Origin: Cryomorphaceae bacterium | Lineage (GTDB): Bacteria; Bacteroidota; Bacteroidia; Flavobacteriales; Schleiferiaceae | Assembly (NCBI GenBank): GCA_949547975.1 | Contig: CATITW010000412.1 | Location: forward strand, 1-5,430 | Length of the DNA stretch: 5,430 nt | Direction: 5' to 3' | Shown: one piece after another, positions 1-5,430 of the stretch | Layout: each line of letters starts with the position of its first letter | Numbering within the stretch: the first letter of the stretch is position 1 | Translations under genes and position numbers: made by a program | Notes under the pieces: model-generated | What the model saw: only the letters and a program-made list of their open reading frames with translations | Databases searched by the model: none | What the model was told of the DNA's origin: nothing

Positions 1-2181
1 TTCCTCATGGCCATGACCGTCGCCGAGGATCGGAGCGATCACCAAACCAACCAAACACGTTAGTTTGATCAAAATGTTCATAGAAGGACCAGAAGTATCT
101 TTAAATGGATCACCTACGGTGTCACCAGTTACTGCCGCTTTGTGCGCTTCAGAACCTTTGTAAGTCATTTCACCGTCGATCATAACACCCGCCTCGAAAG
201 ACTTTTTAGCGTTATCCCAAGCACCACCAGCGTTGTTCTGGAAGATGGCCCAAAGAACACCTGAAACAGCAACACCTGCCATGTAACCACCGAGCATCTC
301 AGCAGCTTCTTGACCGTTGTAACCGAATGCCATAGGCAAGAATGCTACCACGAGTGGGAAGATGATCGTCATTGCACCTGGAAGCATCATCTCACGCAAT
401 GAAGCCTGCGTAGAGATCGCGACACATTTGTCGTATTCTGGTTCCGCTTTGTACTCCATGATACCTGGAATATCTTTGAACTGACGACGTACTTCTTTCA
501 CCATTTCCATGGCTGCTTTACCTACTGCGTTCATTGCAAGTGCAGAGAATACAACAGGAACCATACCCCCAACGAATAACATCGCGAGCACTGGAGCCTT
601 GAAGATGTTGATACCATCGATACCTGTGAAGGTTACGAAGGCAGCAAAAAGAGCAAGTGCAGTCAATGCTGCAGAAGCGATCGCAAATCCTTTACCGATC
701 GCTGCAGTAGTGTTTCCTACAGAATCAAGGATGTCAGTACGCTCACGTACTTCTTCTGGCAATTCGCTCATCTCAGCGATACCACCAGCGTTATCCGCGA
801 TAGGACCGAATGCATCGATAGCGAGCTGCATTGCAGTGGTAGCCATCATTGCCGAAGCAGCGATTGCAACACCATAGAAACCTGCGAATGCGTACGACGA
901 CCAGATGGCGCCAGCAAACAACAAGATAGGAGCAAACGTAGAGATCATACCTACGCCAAGACCTGCGATGATGTTTGTTGCAGCACCCGTAGCAGATTTT
1001 TGAACGATGTCTAAAATTGGTTTTTTACCCAAACCAGTGTAGTACTCTGTAAAGTAAGAGATCAATGCACCTACTACAAGACCTACTAAAACAGCGCCGA
1101 ACACAGCGTTGCTAGAAACCTCTTTGAATCCTTCGCCGAAGAACTTCATGCTCAACGTTTCAGGCAATAACATTTGGATCAATACATAAGAACCGATCGC
1201 GGTTAACAAGATAGAAACCCAGTTACCGATGTTCAATGCGCGCTGAACCTCTGGTTCTTTTGCGTTATTGTCCTTGATACGAATGAAGAACGTACCGATG
1301 ATAGAGAAAATGATACCTACACCAGCAATCATCATAGGAAGCATGATAGGACCGTGGTTCTCTAGGAAGTTACCTGTGCTGATGAAGTTATCATTGATCA
1401 CGTAGTTCCCCAATACCATCGAGGCGAGTACTGTCGCAACGTATGAACCGAAAAGATCGGCACCCATACCTGCAACGTCACCTACGTTATCACCTACGTT
1501 ATCTGCGATAGTTGCAGGGTTACGTGGATCATCTTCAGGAATACCTGCTTCTACCTTACCTACAAGGTCAGCACCTACATCGGCAGCTTTGGTGTAAATA
1601 CCACCACCTACACGTGCAAACAATGCGATAGACTCCGCACCCAAAGAGAAACCGGCAAGGGCTTCAAGGACAATGGTCATCTCGTTGTAGAATGTATCCT
1701 CACCGACGATGAACCAATTGGTCAATATGATAAATAGGATACCTAGACCGAAAACGGCTAGACCAGCAACACCCAATCCCATGACTGTACCACCGCGGAA
1801 AGAAACTTTCAACGCTTGTGGAAGGGACGTACGAGCCGCTTCTGTTGTTCTTACGTTTGAATCTGTAGCAATGCGCATACCGATGTTACCCGCTACTGCA
1901 GAGAATACTGCACCGATCACGAATGCAACTACGATGAACCAGTGCGTGGTTTCAACGATAGAAGAAATTACGCCGAGTAGAATACCCGCGACGACTACGA
2001 AGATTGCGAGAATACGATATTCCGCGTTCAAGAATGCCAAAGCACCTTCCTTAATATAGGCGGCGAGTTTTGACATTTTTTCCGTTCCTGTCCCCTGCTT
2101 AACTACCCAGCTGCGTAGTACCAACATGTAGATCAGGCCAACGATACCGAAGATAGGTATCAATAAAAGCATGTTTTCCAT
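1..2181 (-). CDS. hppA: Membrane-bound ion-translocating pyrophosphatase, K+-dependent type, C-terminal end cut by the window edge
   Basis: This integral inner-membrane enzyme hydrolyses pyrophosphate and uses the energy to pump H+ (or Na+) out of the cytoplasm. The frame is open for 727 codons from ATG at 2181 to position 1, with no stop seen. The family is usually about 670-800 residues with about 16 helices, so little is missing; the visible end is a His/acid-rich tail (GDGHGHEE). Family signatures are intact: [14 protein letters not shown] (192-205) and [12 protein letters not shown] (227-238) for Mg-pyrophosphate binding, [16 protein letters not shown] (456-471), [12 protein letters not shown] (649-660), and [15 protein letters not shown] (686-700). 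[10 protein letters not shown] (489-498) has Ala493 and Gly496, the K+-dependent pattern; K+-independent enzymes carry Lys and Thr there. The helix-6 Glu of Na+ pumps is Gly245, while Glu183 lies in helix 5, which fits the H+-pumping Flavobacterium type as I recall it. ATG at 2172 (M4) is an alternative start. There is no Shine-Dalgarno site, as is usual in Bacteroidota. The family call is firm; the pumped ion is inferred. Confidence 0.97.
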   Translation of the reverse strand, partial: MENMLLLIPIFGIVGLIYMLVLRSWVVKQGTGTEKMSKLAAYIKEGALAFLNAEYRILAIFVVVAGILLGVISSIVETTHWFIVVAFVIGAVFSAVAGNIGMRIATDSNVRTTEAARTSLPQALKVSFRGGTVMGLGVAGLAVFGLGILFIILTNWFIVGEDTFYNEMTIVLEALAGFSLGAESIALFARVGGGIYTKAADVGADLVGKVEAGIPEDDPRNPATIADNVGDNVGDVAGMGADLFGSYVATVLASMVLGNYVINDNFISTGNFLENHGPIMLPMMIAGVGIIFSIIGTFFIRIKDNNAKEPEVQRALNIGNWVSILLTAIGSYVLIQMLLPETLSMKFFGEGFKEVSSNAVFGAVLVGLVVGALISYFTEYYTGLGKKPILDIVQKSATGAATNIIAGLGVGMISTFAPILLFAGAIWSSYAFAGFYGVAIAASAMMATTAMQLAIDAFGPIADNAGGIAEMSELPEEVRERTDILDSVGNTTAAIGKGFAIASAALTALALFAAFVTFTGIDGINIFKAPVLAMLFVGGMVPVVFSALAMNAVGKAAMEMVKEVRRQFKDIPGIMEYKAEPEYDKCVAISTQASLREMMLPGAMTIIFPLVVAFLPMAFGYNGQEAAEMLGGYMAGVAVSGVLWAIFQNNAGGAWDNAKKSFEAGVMIDGEMTYKGSEAHKAAVTGDTVGDPFKDTSGPSMNILIKLTCLVGLVIAPILGDGHGHEE

Positions 2182-2213
2182 TTTGTGTAAACTATGGTTT
2201 GATTTTAAACAAT

Positions 2214-2243
2214 CAGCCCCTCCCGCGTTCACGGAAAGGGCTG
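2214..2243 (-). terminator. Strong hairpin after pdhB: probable terminator, or 5' stem-loop of the hppA mRNA
   Basis: Read on the minus strand, CAGCCCTTTCCG pairs with CGGGAGGGGCTG over 12 positions (10 Watson-Crick, 2 G-U) around a 6-base loop. On the plus strand the two wobble positions become C-A mismatches, so the structure is meant for minus-strand RNA. It begins 52 bases past the pdhB stop. The following bases (ATTGTTTAAAA) are only moderately U-rich, so intrinsic termination is plausible but not ideal. A -7 promoter element abuts its upstream side, so the same bases may also lie at the very 5' end of the hppA transcript. Confidence 0.6.
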
Positions 2244-2251
2244 CAAATATA
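2244..2251 (-). promoter_or_regulatory. Bacteroidota-type -7 element (TATATTTG) for hppA
   Basis: The minus strand reads TATATTTG, a perfect match to the Bacteroidota sigma-A -7 consensus TAnnTTTG, 62 bases before the hppA ATG. The -33 region is weak: only CTTA, about 21 bases upstream, resembles TTTG. Transcription would start near 2238-2240, inside the neighbouring hairpin. The identical ten bases GCAAATATAA (plus strand) also lie before pdhB, which strengthens the call. Confidence 0.5.
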
Positions 2252-2295
2252 AGTGATAGAGTCTTTACTCCGTAAGCTAGAATAAAACCTCCAGG

Positions 2296-3276
2296 TTATT
2301 TAACATACATGACTGACTTCACTGCGTCGATTACTTGACCTACTTGCGGCAAGAAAGCCTCTAAAAGCGTAGGGCTGTACGGCGCTGGCGTATCCGTCGT
2401 AGTGATGCGTTTGATCGGTGCATCGAGGTAGTCGAATGCTTCCGCTTGCACTTTATAGGTAATCTCTGTAGCGATTGAACCTAACGGCCAAGCCTCCTCA
2501 AGACATACCAAACGGTTGGTTTTCTTCACACTTTCGATCACTGTAGCGTAGTCGATAGGGCGAACCGTGCGTAGATCGATGATTTCACAAGAGATGCCTT
2601 CTTTTGCGAGTGCGTCTGCTGCTTCGTAGGCCGTTTTGATGATCTTACCGAAAGACACGATAGTAACGTCAGTACCCTTGCGCTTGATGTCTGCAACACC
2701 GATCGGCAAGATGTATTCTCCTTCTGGCACTTCGCCTTTGTCTCCGTACATCTGCTCACTTTCCATGAAAATGACAGGATCGTTATCGCGGATGGCGCTT
2801 TTCAAGAGGCCTTTGGCGTCGTATACGTTCGAAGGAACGACTACTTTAAGTCCTGGACAGTTCGCGTACCAGCTTTCGAACGCTTGGGAGTGCGTTGCAG
2901 CGAGCTGACCCGCAGAAGCTGTAGGTCCACGGAATACAATAGGTACATTGATCTGACCGCCCGACATCTGCTTCATTTTAGCAGCATTGTTGATGATCTG
3001 ATCGATCGCAACCATCGAGAAGTTAAAGGTCATGAATTCTACGATAGGACGTAGACCGTTCATCGCGGCACCTGTAGAGATCCCGGCAAAACCAAGCTCT
3101 GCAATAGGAGTATCGATAACACGCTTTGGACCGAACTCGTCGAGCATTCCTTTAGATGCCTTGTAAGCACCGTTATATTCCGCCACTTCTTCACCCATTA
3201 GATAGATGTTTTCGTCGCGGCGCATTTCTTCACTCATGGCCTCGCATACGGCCTCTCTGAACTGAATCGTTTTCAT
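2296..3276 (-). CDS. pdhB: Pyruvate dehydrogenase E1 component, beta subunit
   Basis: With the alpha subunit this forms the thiamine-diphosphate-dependent E1 heterotetramer, which decarboxylates pyruvate and acetylates the lipoyl group of E2 in the cytoplasmic pyruvate dehydrogenase complex. The 326-residue product matches the usual length and aligns along its whole length with human PDHB as I remember it. GEEV (28-31) carries the Glu that activates the thiamine cofactor. DTPIAELGFAGISTGAAMNG (55-74), EFMTFNFSMVAIDQIINNAAK (starting at 80), RGPTASAGQLAATHSQ (116-131, with active-site His129) and CPGLKVVVPS (140-149) are conserved, as is a transketolase C-terminal domain from about 200 (IDLRTVRP at 233-240). 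The frame stays open to an ATG at 3393, but homology starts at MKTIQFREAV and a -7 element lies between the two ATGs, so 3276 is chosen. A branched-chain E1 beta (BkdB) is less likely because the DGAYK-like stretch (NGAYK) and the overall match are PDH-type. No E1 alpha, E2 or E3 gene is in the window. Confidence 0.95.
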   Translation of the reverse strand: MKTIQFREAVCEAMSEEMRRDENIYLMGEEVAEYNGAYKASKGMLDEFGPKRVIDTPIAELGFAGISTGAAMNGLRPIVEFMTFNFSMVAIDQIINNAAKMKQMSGGQINVPIVFRGPTASAGQLAATHSQAFESWYANCPGLKVVVPSNVYDAKGLLKSAIRDNDPVIFMESEQMYGDKGEVPEGEYILPIGVADIKRKGTDVTIVSFGKIIKTAYEAADALAKEGISCEIIDLRTVRPIDYATVIESVKKTNRLVCLEEAWPLGSIATEITYKVQAEAFDYLDAPIKRITTTDTPAPYSPTLLEAFLPQVGQVIDAVKSVMYVK

Positions 3277-3298
3277 AGTAAAATATGTGTCAGGTCGG

Positions 3299-3306
3299 CA
3301 AATATA
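3299..3306 (-). promoter_or_regulatory. Bacteroidota-type -7 element (TATATTTG) for pdhB
   Basis: The minus strand carries TATATTTG, a perfect TAnnTTTG match, 22 bases before the chosen pdhB ATG. That implies a short leader of roughly 15-20 bases. No good TTTG stands at the expected -33 spacing; a TTTTT run lies 24 bases upstream. The weak -33 element may mean the promoter needs an activator. Its position inside the longer open frame is the main argument for the shorter pdhB start. Confidence 0.6.
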
Positions 3307-3308
3307 AT

Positions 3309-3324
3309 ATCCTTTGGGGAGGAT
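3309..3324. promoter_or_regulatory. Small dyad just upstream of the pdhB -7 element
   Basis: ATCCT and AGGAT form a perfect 5-base inverted repeat with a 6-base spacer. The repeat sits between the -7 element and the expected -33 region of pdhB, where a bound regulator would block polymerase. A 5-base repeat is common by chance, so this is only a candidate. Confidence 0.2.
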
Positions 3325-3332
3325 TGGGATAA

Positions 3333-3357
3333 AAATTGGCCACGATAGAACCAATTT
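3333..3357. promoter_or_regulatory. Inverted repeat upstream of the pdhB promoter, possible regulator site
   Basis: AAATTGG and CCAATTT are perfect 7-base arms around an 11-base spacer. The centre is about 50 bases upstream of the predicted pdhB transcription start, a position typical of an activator or repressor site for a dimeric protein. The two arm centres are 18 bases apart. I do not recognise the motif as a known regulator's site. It could also serve the divergent etfB side, although it is about 170 bases from that start codon. Confidence 0.3.
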
Positions 3358-3407
3358 CATCAAAAGCACCGACGTTCGTTCAATAAACCCCACTTAACCC
3401 TAGAAAG

Positions 3408-3440
3408 TTTGCAAGAATTTTCAATGCCCAATAGATTTTG
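3408..3440 (+). promoter_or_regulatory. Candidate distal promoter for the etfBA operon
   Basis: TTTG at 3408-3411 is followed after 20 bases by TAGATTTTG (3432-3440), which is the -7 consensus TAnnTTTG with one extra T. The -33 element and spacing are good. It would give a leader of about 80 bases before etfB. It competes with a second candidate nearer the gene. Confidence 0.3.
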
Positions 3441-3471
3441 TCTAAAACTGTAGTGAAGATTCATCAGACAC

Positions 3472-3501
3472 TTGGATATGTTATGCACGCATAGTAATTT
3501 G
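3472..3501 (+). promoter_or_regulatory. Candidate proximal promoter for the etfBA operon, with internal palindrome
   Basis: TTGG (3472-3475) and GTAATTTG (3494-3501) lie at close to Bacteroidota -33/-7 spacing, although the -7 element keeps only its TTTG half. Between them TATGC and GCATA (3482-3493) form a perfect 5-base inverted repeat with a 2-base centre, sitting like an operator inside the promoter. A start near 3506 would leave a leader of about 20 bases. The evidence is suggestive only. Confidence 0.3.
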
Positions 3502-3528
3502 GTAGGCAACAATTGAAACCATCAACTC

Positions 3529-4275
3529 ATGGATATTCTAGTATGTATTAGTCATGTGCCGGATACCACAGCGAAGATCAACTTCTCTGCGGACGGCAGC
3601 AGTTTAGACCCCTCTGGAGTGCAGTTTGTCATCAACCCGTACGATGAGTTCGGTTTGACCAAAGCGCTTCATATTAAAGAAGTACAAGGCGGAACCATCA
3701 CCGTTCTCAACGTTGGTGGTCCTGAAACAGAACCTACCCTGCGCAAAGCACTTGCGATCGGAGCAGATAAAGCAGTACGCATCAACGCCACCCCTACGGA
3801 CGCTATCACAGTAGCCCAAAACATCAAGAACCACATCTCGGCGAATGCGTATGACCTGATCATCTGCGGTCAAGAAAGTATCGACTATAACGGACAGCAG
3901 GTACCCGCCATGGTGGCTGCAATGCTGCGTTATCCGTTCGTGAACGCTTGTGTAGGTCTTGAGCTCGACGGCACTTCTGCTTCAACCAAAGCAGAGATTG
4001 ACGGCGGACATGCTTCTTACAATAATGCCCTTCCTATGATTATCGGCGGGAAGAAAGGCTTGGTAGAAGAGAAAGACCTCCGCATCCCGAACATGCGCGG
4101 CATCATGTCAGCACGCAGCAAGCCTTTAGGGGTTGAAGAGCCTACCTCAGGCGCTGCTCCGACAGTATCTGCTGCTTTCGAGAAACCCGCAGGAAAAGCC
4201 GCTGTAAAGATGGTTGAACCGGACCAGATTGACGAGCTCGTACGATTGTTGAACGAAGAGGCGAAAGCCATTTAA
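3529..4275 (+). CDS. etfB: Electron transfer flavoprotein, beta subunit
   Basis: EtfB is half of the soluble EtfAB heterodimer, which takes electrons from flavin dehydrogenases such as acyl-CoA dehydrogenases and delivers them towards the quinone pool. The beta subunit packs under the FAD domain and normally holds a structural AMP. The 248-residue length is typical. The start MDILVCISHVPD matches the family N-terminus. The conserved NPYDE (36-40) is followed by the GADKAVRI segment (78-85) and by GQESIDYNGQQVPAM (114-128). The family C-terminal signature is seen as LRIPNMRGIMSARSKPL (184-200). This segment lacks the LNEPRY-type stretch of mitochondrial EtfB, where the dehydrogenase recognition loop lies, so partner docking may differ. 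No Shine-Dalgarno site is present. It is the first gene of an operon with etfA, 11 bases downstream, and diverges from pdhB. I see no basis for calling it electron-bifurcating. Confidence 0.96.
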   Translation: MDILVCISHVPDTTAKINFSADGSSLDPSGVQFVINPYDEFGLTKALHIKEVQGGTITVLNVGGPETEPTLRKALAIGADKAVRINATPTDAITVAQNIKNHISANAYDLIICGQESIDYNGQQVPAMVAAMLRYPFVNACVGLELDGTSASTKAEIDGGHASYNNALPMIIGGKKGLVEEKDLRIPNMRGIMSARSKPLGVEEPTSGAAPTVSAAFEKPAGKAAVKMVEPDQIDELVRLLNEEAKAI

Positions 4276-4286
4276 ACCAAAGCATT

Positions 4287-5228
4287 ATGTCAGTATTTGT
4301 ATATGTAGAGGATTGGAACGGCGCACTAAAGAAAGCCTCTTTCGAAGCCGTGAGTTACGCAAAAACCTGGGCAGATATGCTTGGGGAGTCCGTAGTTGCA
4401 CTCGTTAGCGGTGCTGCAGGCGAGGTAAGTTCCTTAGCTACTTATGGCGCGGATGAGATTCGCACATTCACCCCAGCTGTTTCTGGCTTTGGTGTGGCCG
4501 AGCAAGTTAAATCGCTCAGCGAAGGCGCTAAAGGTTTGGTCGTTGCCGGTACCAATTTCGGAAAAACAGTCGCTCCAGCAGTGGCTGCACTAGGCGAAGG
4601 CGCCTTGAGCACGAACACGATCAGTGCACCGTTACAAACGGCACCGCTTCAAGTAAAGCGTGGCGCATTTTCATCAAAAGGTATCGAGACCATTACGCTT
4701 GAAGGAGCCTTCCCCATCATTTGCTTTACTCCGAACAGCATCGGCATTCAGGAACGCAGCGGAGCAGGCACCATTTCTAGTGCATCCGCAGAAGGCACTG
4801 ATCTTTTGGAATTGGCAGAAAAATCAGTGACTACAGGTAAGATTGCTCTTCCGGAGGCAGATGTCGTAGTCAGCGCAGGACGCGGTCTGAAAGGACCTGA
4901 AAACTGGGGTATGGTTGAAGAACTTGCCGATGTGCTCGGAGCCGCTACCGCCTGTTCAAAACCGGTCAGTGATATCGGGTGGAGACCCCACAGCGAACAC
5001 GTCGGCCAAACGGGCATTCAAGTCAACCCGAATCTGTATATTGCGATCGGAATTTCCGGCGCGATTCAGCACCTTGCTGGTGTAAGTGCATCCAAGACCA
5101 TAGTGGTAGTAAACACGGACGCAGAAGCGCCGTTTTTCAAAGCTGCCGACTACGGTATTGTAGGTGATGCATTTGAAGTTGTCCCCCGTTTGGTGGACGC
5201 CTTGCGCGCCTTCAAGGCCGCACAATAA
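4287..5228 (+). CDS. etfA: Electron transfer flavoprotein, alpha subunit
   Basis: EtfA is the FAD-carrying partner of EtfB. The 313-residue product has an N-terminal ETF domain (about 1-170) and a C-terminal FAD domain (about 190-310). Counting from human ETFA, every FAD-site residue I can place falls at a constant offset of 24: Arg199 (human R223), Ser224 (S248), Gln241-Thr242 (Q265-T266), GISGAIQH at 255-262 (ending at H286), Asn276 (N300) and Asp294 (D318). The exceptions are Lys225 in place of Arg249, which tunes the flavin in other ETFs, and His238 in place of Gln262. Lys225 is encoded by AAA at 4959-4961. I believe ACSKPVSD is common in Bacteroidota, so this may be a lineage trait. The stop codon overlaps the next start as TAATG. 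The start follows the etfB stop closely without a Shine-Dalgarno site. Confidence 0.96.
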   Translation: MSVFVYVEDWNGALKKASFEAVSYAKTWADMLGESVVALVSGAAGEVSSLATYGADEIRTFTPAVSGFGVAEQVKSLSEGAKGLVVAGTNFGKTVAPAVAALGEGALSTNTISAPLQTAPLQVKRGAFSSKGIETITLEGAFPIICFTPNSIGIQERSGAGTISSASAEGTDLLELAEKSVTTGKIALPEADVVVSAGRGLKGPENWGMVEELADVLGAATACSKPVSDIGWRPHSEHVGQTGIQVNPNLYIAIGISGAIQHLAGVSASKTIVVVNTDAEAPFFKAADYGIVGDAFEVVPRLVDALRAFKAAQ

Positions 5229-5430
5229 TGCAAGAAATAGAAATTACTGTAAAGGGATTATCCTACAGTCAAGGTAAATCAGGAGCTTACGCACTTATCC
5301 TCGCCGAAAAGGAAGGGAAAGGACGTAAGCTTCCTGTCGTTATAGGGGGCGCTGAAGCCCAAAGCATCGCTGTAGCCATGGAAAAGTCTGTGGCTCCTCC
5401 GCGTCCGCTGACCCACGATACTTGGCGCAA
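5228..5430 (+). CDS. Bifunctional nuclease (BFN/DUF151) family protein, N-terminal 67 residues only
   Basis: The frame opens at ATG 5228, sharing one base with the etfA stop (TAATG), and runs off the right edge after 67 codons. The visible part matches the BFN domain start of Bacteroidota proteins: GLSYSQGKSGAYALILAE (10-27), LPVVIGGAEAQSIAVAMEK (35-53) and PPRPLTHDTW (57-66). Bacteroidota members usually run to about 190-210 residues, often with a C-terminal UVR-like segment, which cannot be seen here. Family members have been reported to have RNase and DNase activity, but the cellular role in this phylum is unclear. The overlap implies translation coupled to etfA and expression from the etf promoter. 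The family call is good; the biochemical function is only inferred. Confidence 0.88.
   Translation, partial: MQEIEITVKGLSYSQGKSGAYALILAEKEGKGRKLPVVIGGAEAQSIAVAMEKSVAPPRPLTHDTWR

Noticed and set aside
509..877. Plus-strand open frame of 122 codons, Ala/Ser/Ile-rich
   Set aside because: It is the antisense shadow of the well-conserved hppA coding sequence, with no recognisable protein and no promoter.
1471..1505. Near-repeats of TCACCTACGTTATC, a possible tandem repeat
   Set aside because: They encode the repeated [12 protein letters not shown] metal-binding motif of the pyrophosphatase, so protein function explains the repetition.
1709..2059. Plus-strand open frame of 116 codons
   Set aside because: It is also antisense to hppA; its composition reflects the complement of membrane-helix codons.
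2538..2908. Small open frames on both strands within pdhB
   Set aside because: They overlap the conserved pdhB frame and encode nothing recognisable.
3277..3393. Hydrophobic N-terminal extension of PdhB resembling a signal peptide
   Set aside because: The E1 complex is cytoplasmic, homology begins at 3276, and a promoter element lies within the extension.
4748..5225. Minus-strand and alternate-frame open frames within etfA
   Set aside because: They are shadows of etfA, whose FAD-site residues are intact in the chosen frame.
3529..5228. Possible electron-bifurcating ETF (FixAB-like)
   Set aside because: No bifurcation partner gene is nearby, and nothing visible shows a second FAD in EtfB; the sequence alone does not support the claim.

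Overview
The window looks like ordinary chromosome of a Bacteroidota bacterium, most likely a flavobacterium-like lineage. The evidence is the absence of Shine-Dalgarno sites before the starts, two perfect TAnnTTTG-type -7 promoter elements upstream of genes, Bacteroidota-style PdhB, EtfB and EtfA sequences, and a membrane pyrophosphatase of the type I associate with Flavobacterium. This assignment rests on reading the sequence, not on a database search. No mobile element, CRISPR array, tRNA or rRNA was seen, and I found no novel multi-gene system.

Layout: positions 1-2181 hold, on the minus strand, a nearly complete ion-pumping membrane pyrophosphatase (hppA) whose last residues lie beyond the left edge. 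A 114-base gap (2182-2295) holds a strong minus-strand hairpin next to a -7 promoter element. Then comes pdhB on the minus strand (2296-3276), the beta subunit of the E1 component of pyruvate dehydrogenase. A 252-base divergent intergenic region (3277-3528) separates it from a plus-strand operon: etfB (3529-4275), etfA (4287-5228) and the start of a bifunctional nuclease (BFN/DUF151) family gene (5228 to the right edge). The last two overlap by one base (TAATG).

Function: the genes share a theme of central energy metabolism. PdhB helps make acetyl-CoA from pyruvate. EtfAB collects electrons from flavin dehydrogenases such as acyl-CoA dehydrogenases and passes them towards the quinone pool. 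HppA recovers energy from pyrophosphate, a by-product of acyl-CoA synthetases, aminoacyl-tRNA synthetases and polymerases, by pumping ions across the inner membrane. The BFN gene has no obvious metabolic link, but its translation is probably coupled to etfA.

The most informative details are residue-level. In HppA the glutamate that sits in helix 6 of Na+-pumping relatives is a glycine (G245), while helix 5 carries an unusual glutamate (E183). The K+-dependence positions are of the K+-dependent type. In EtfA every human FAD-site position I compared is kept except Arg249, which is Lys225 here, and Gln262, which is His238. The two promoter regions also contain small dyads that could be regulator sites.
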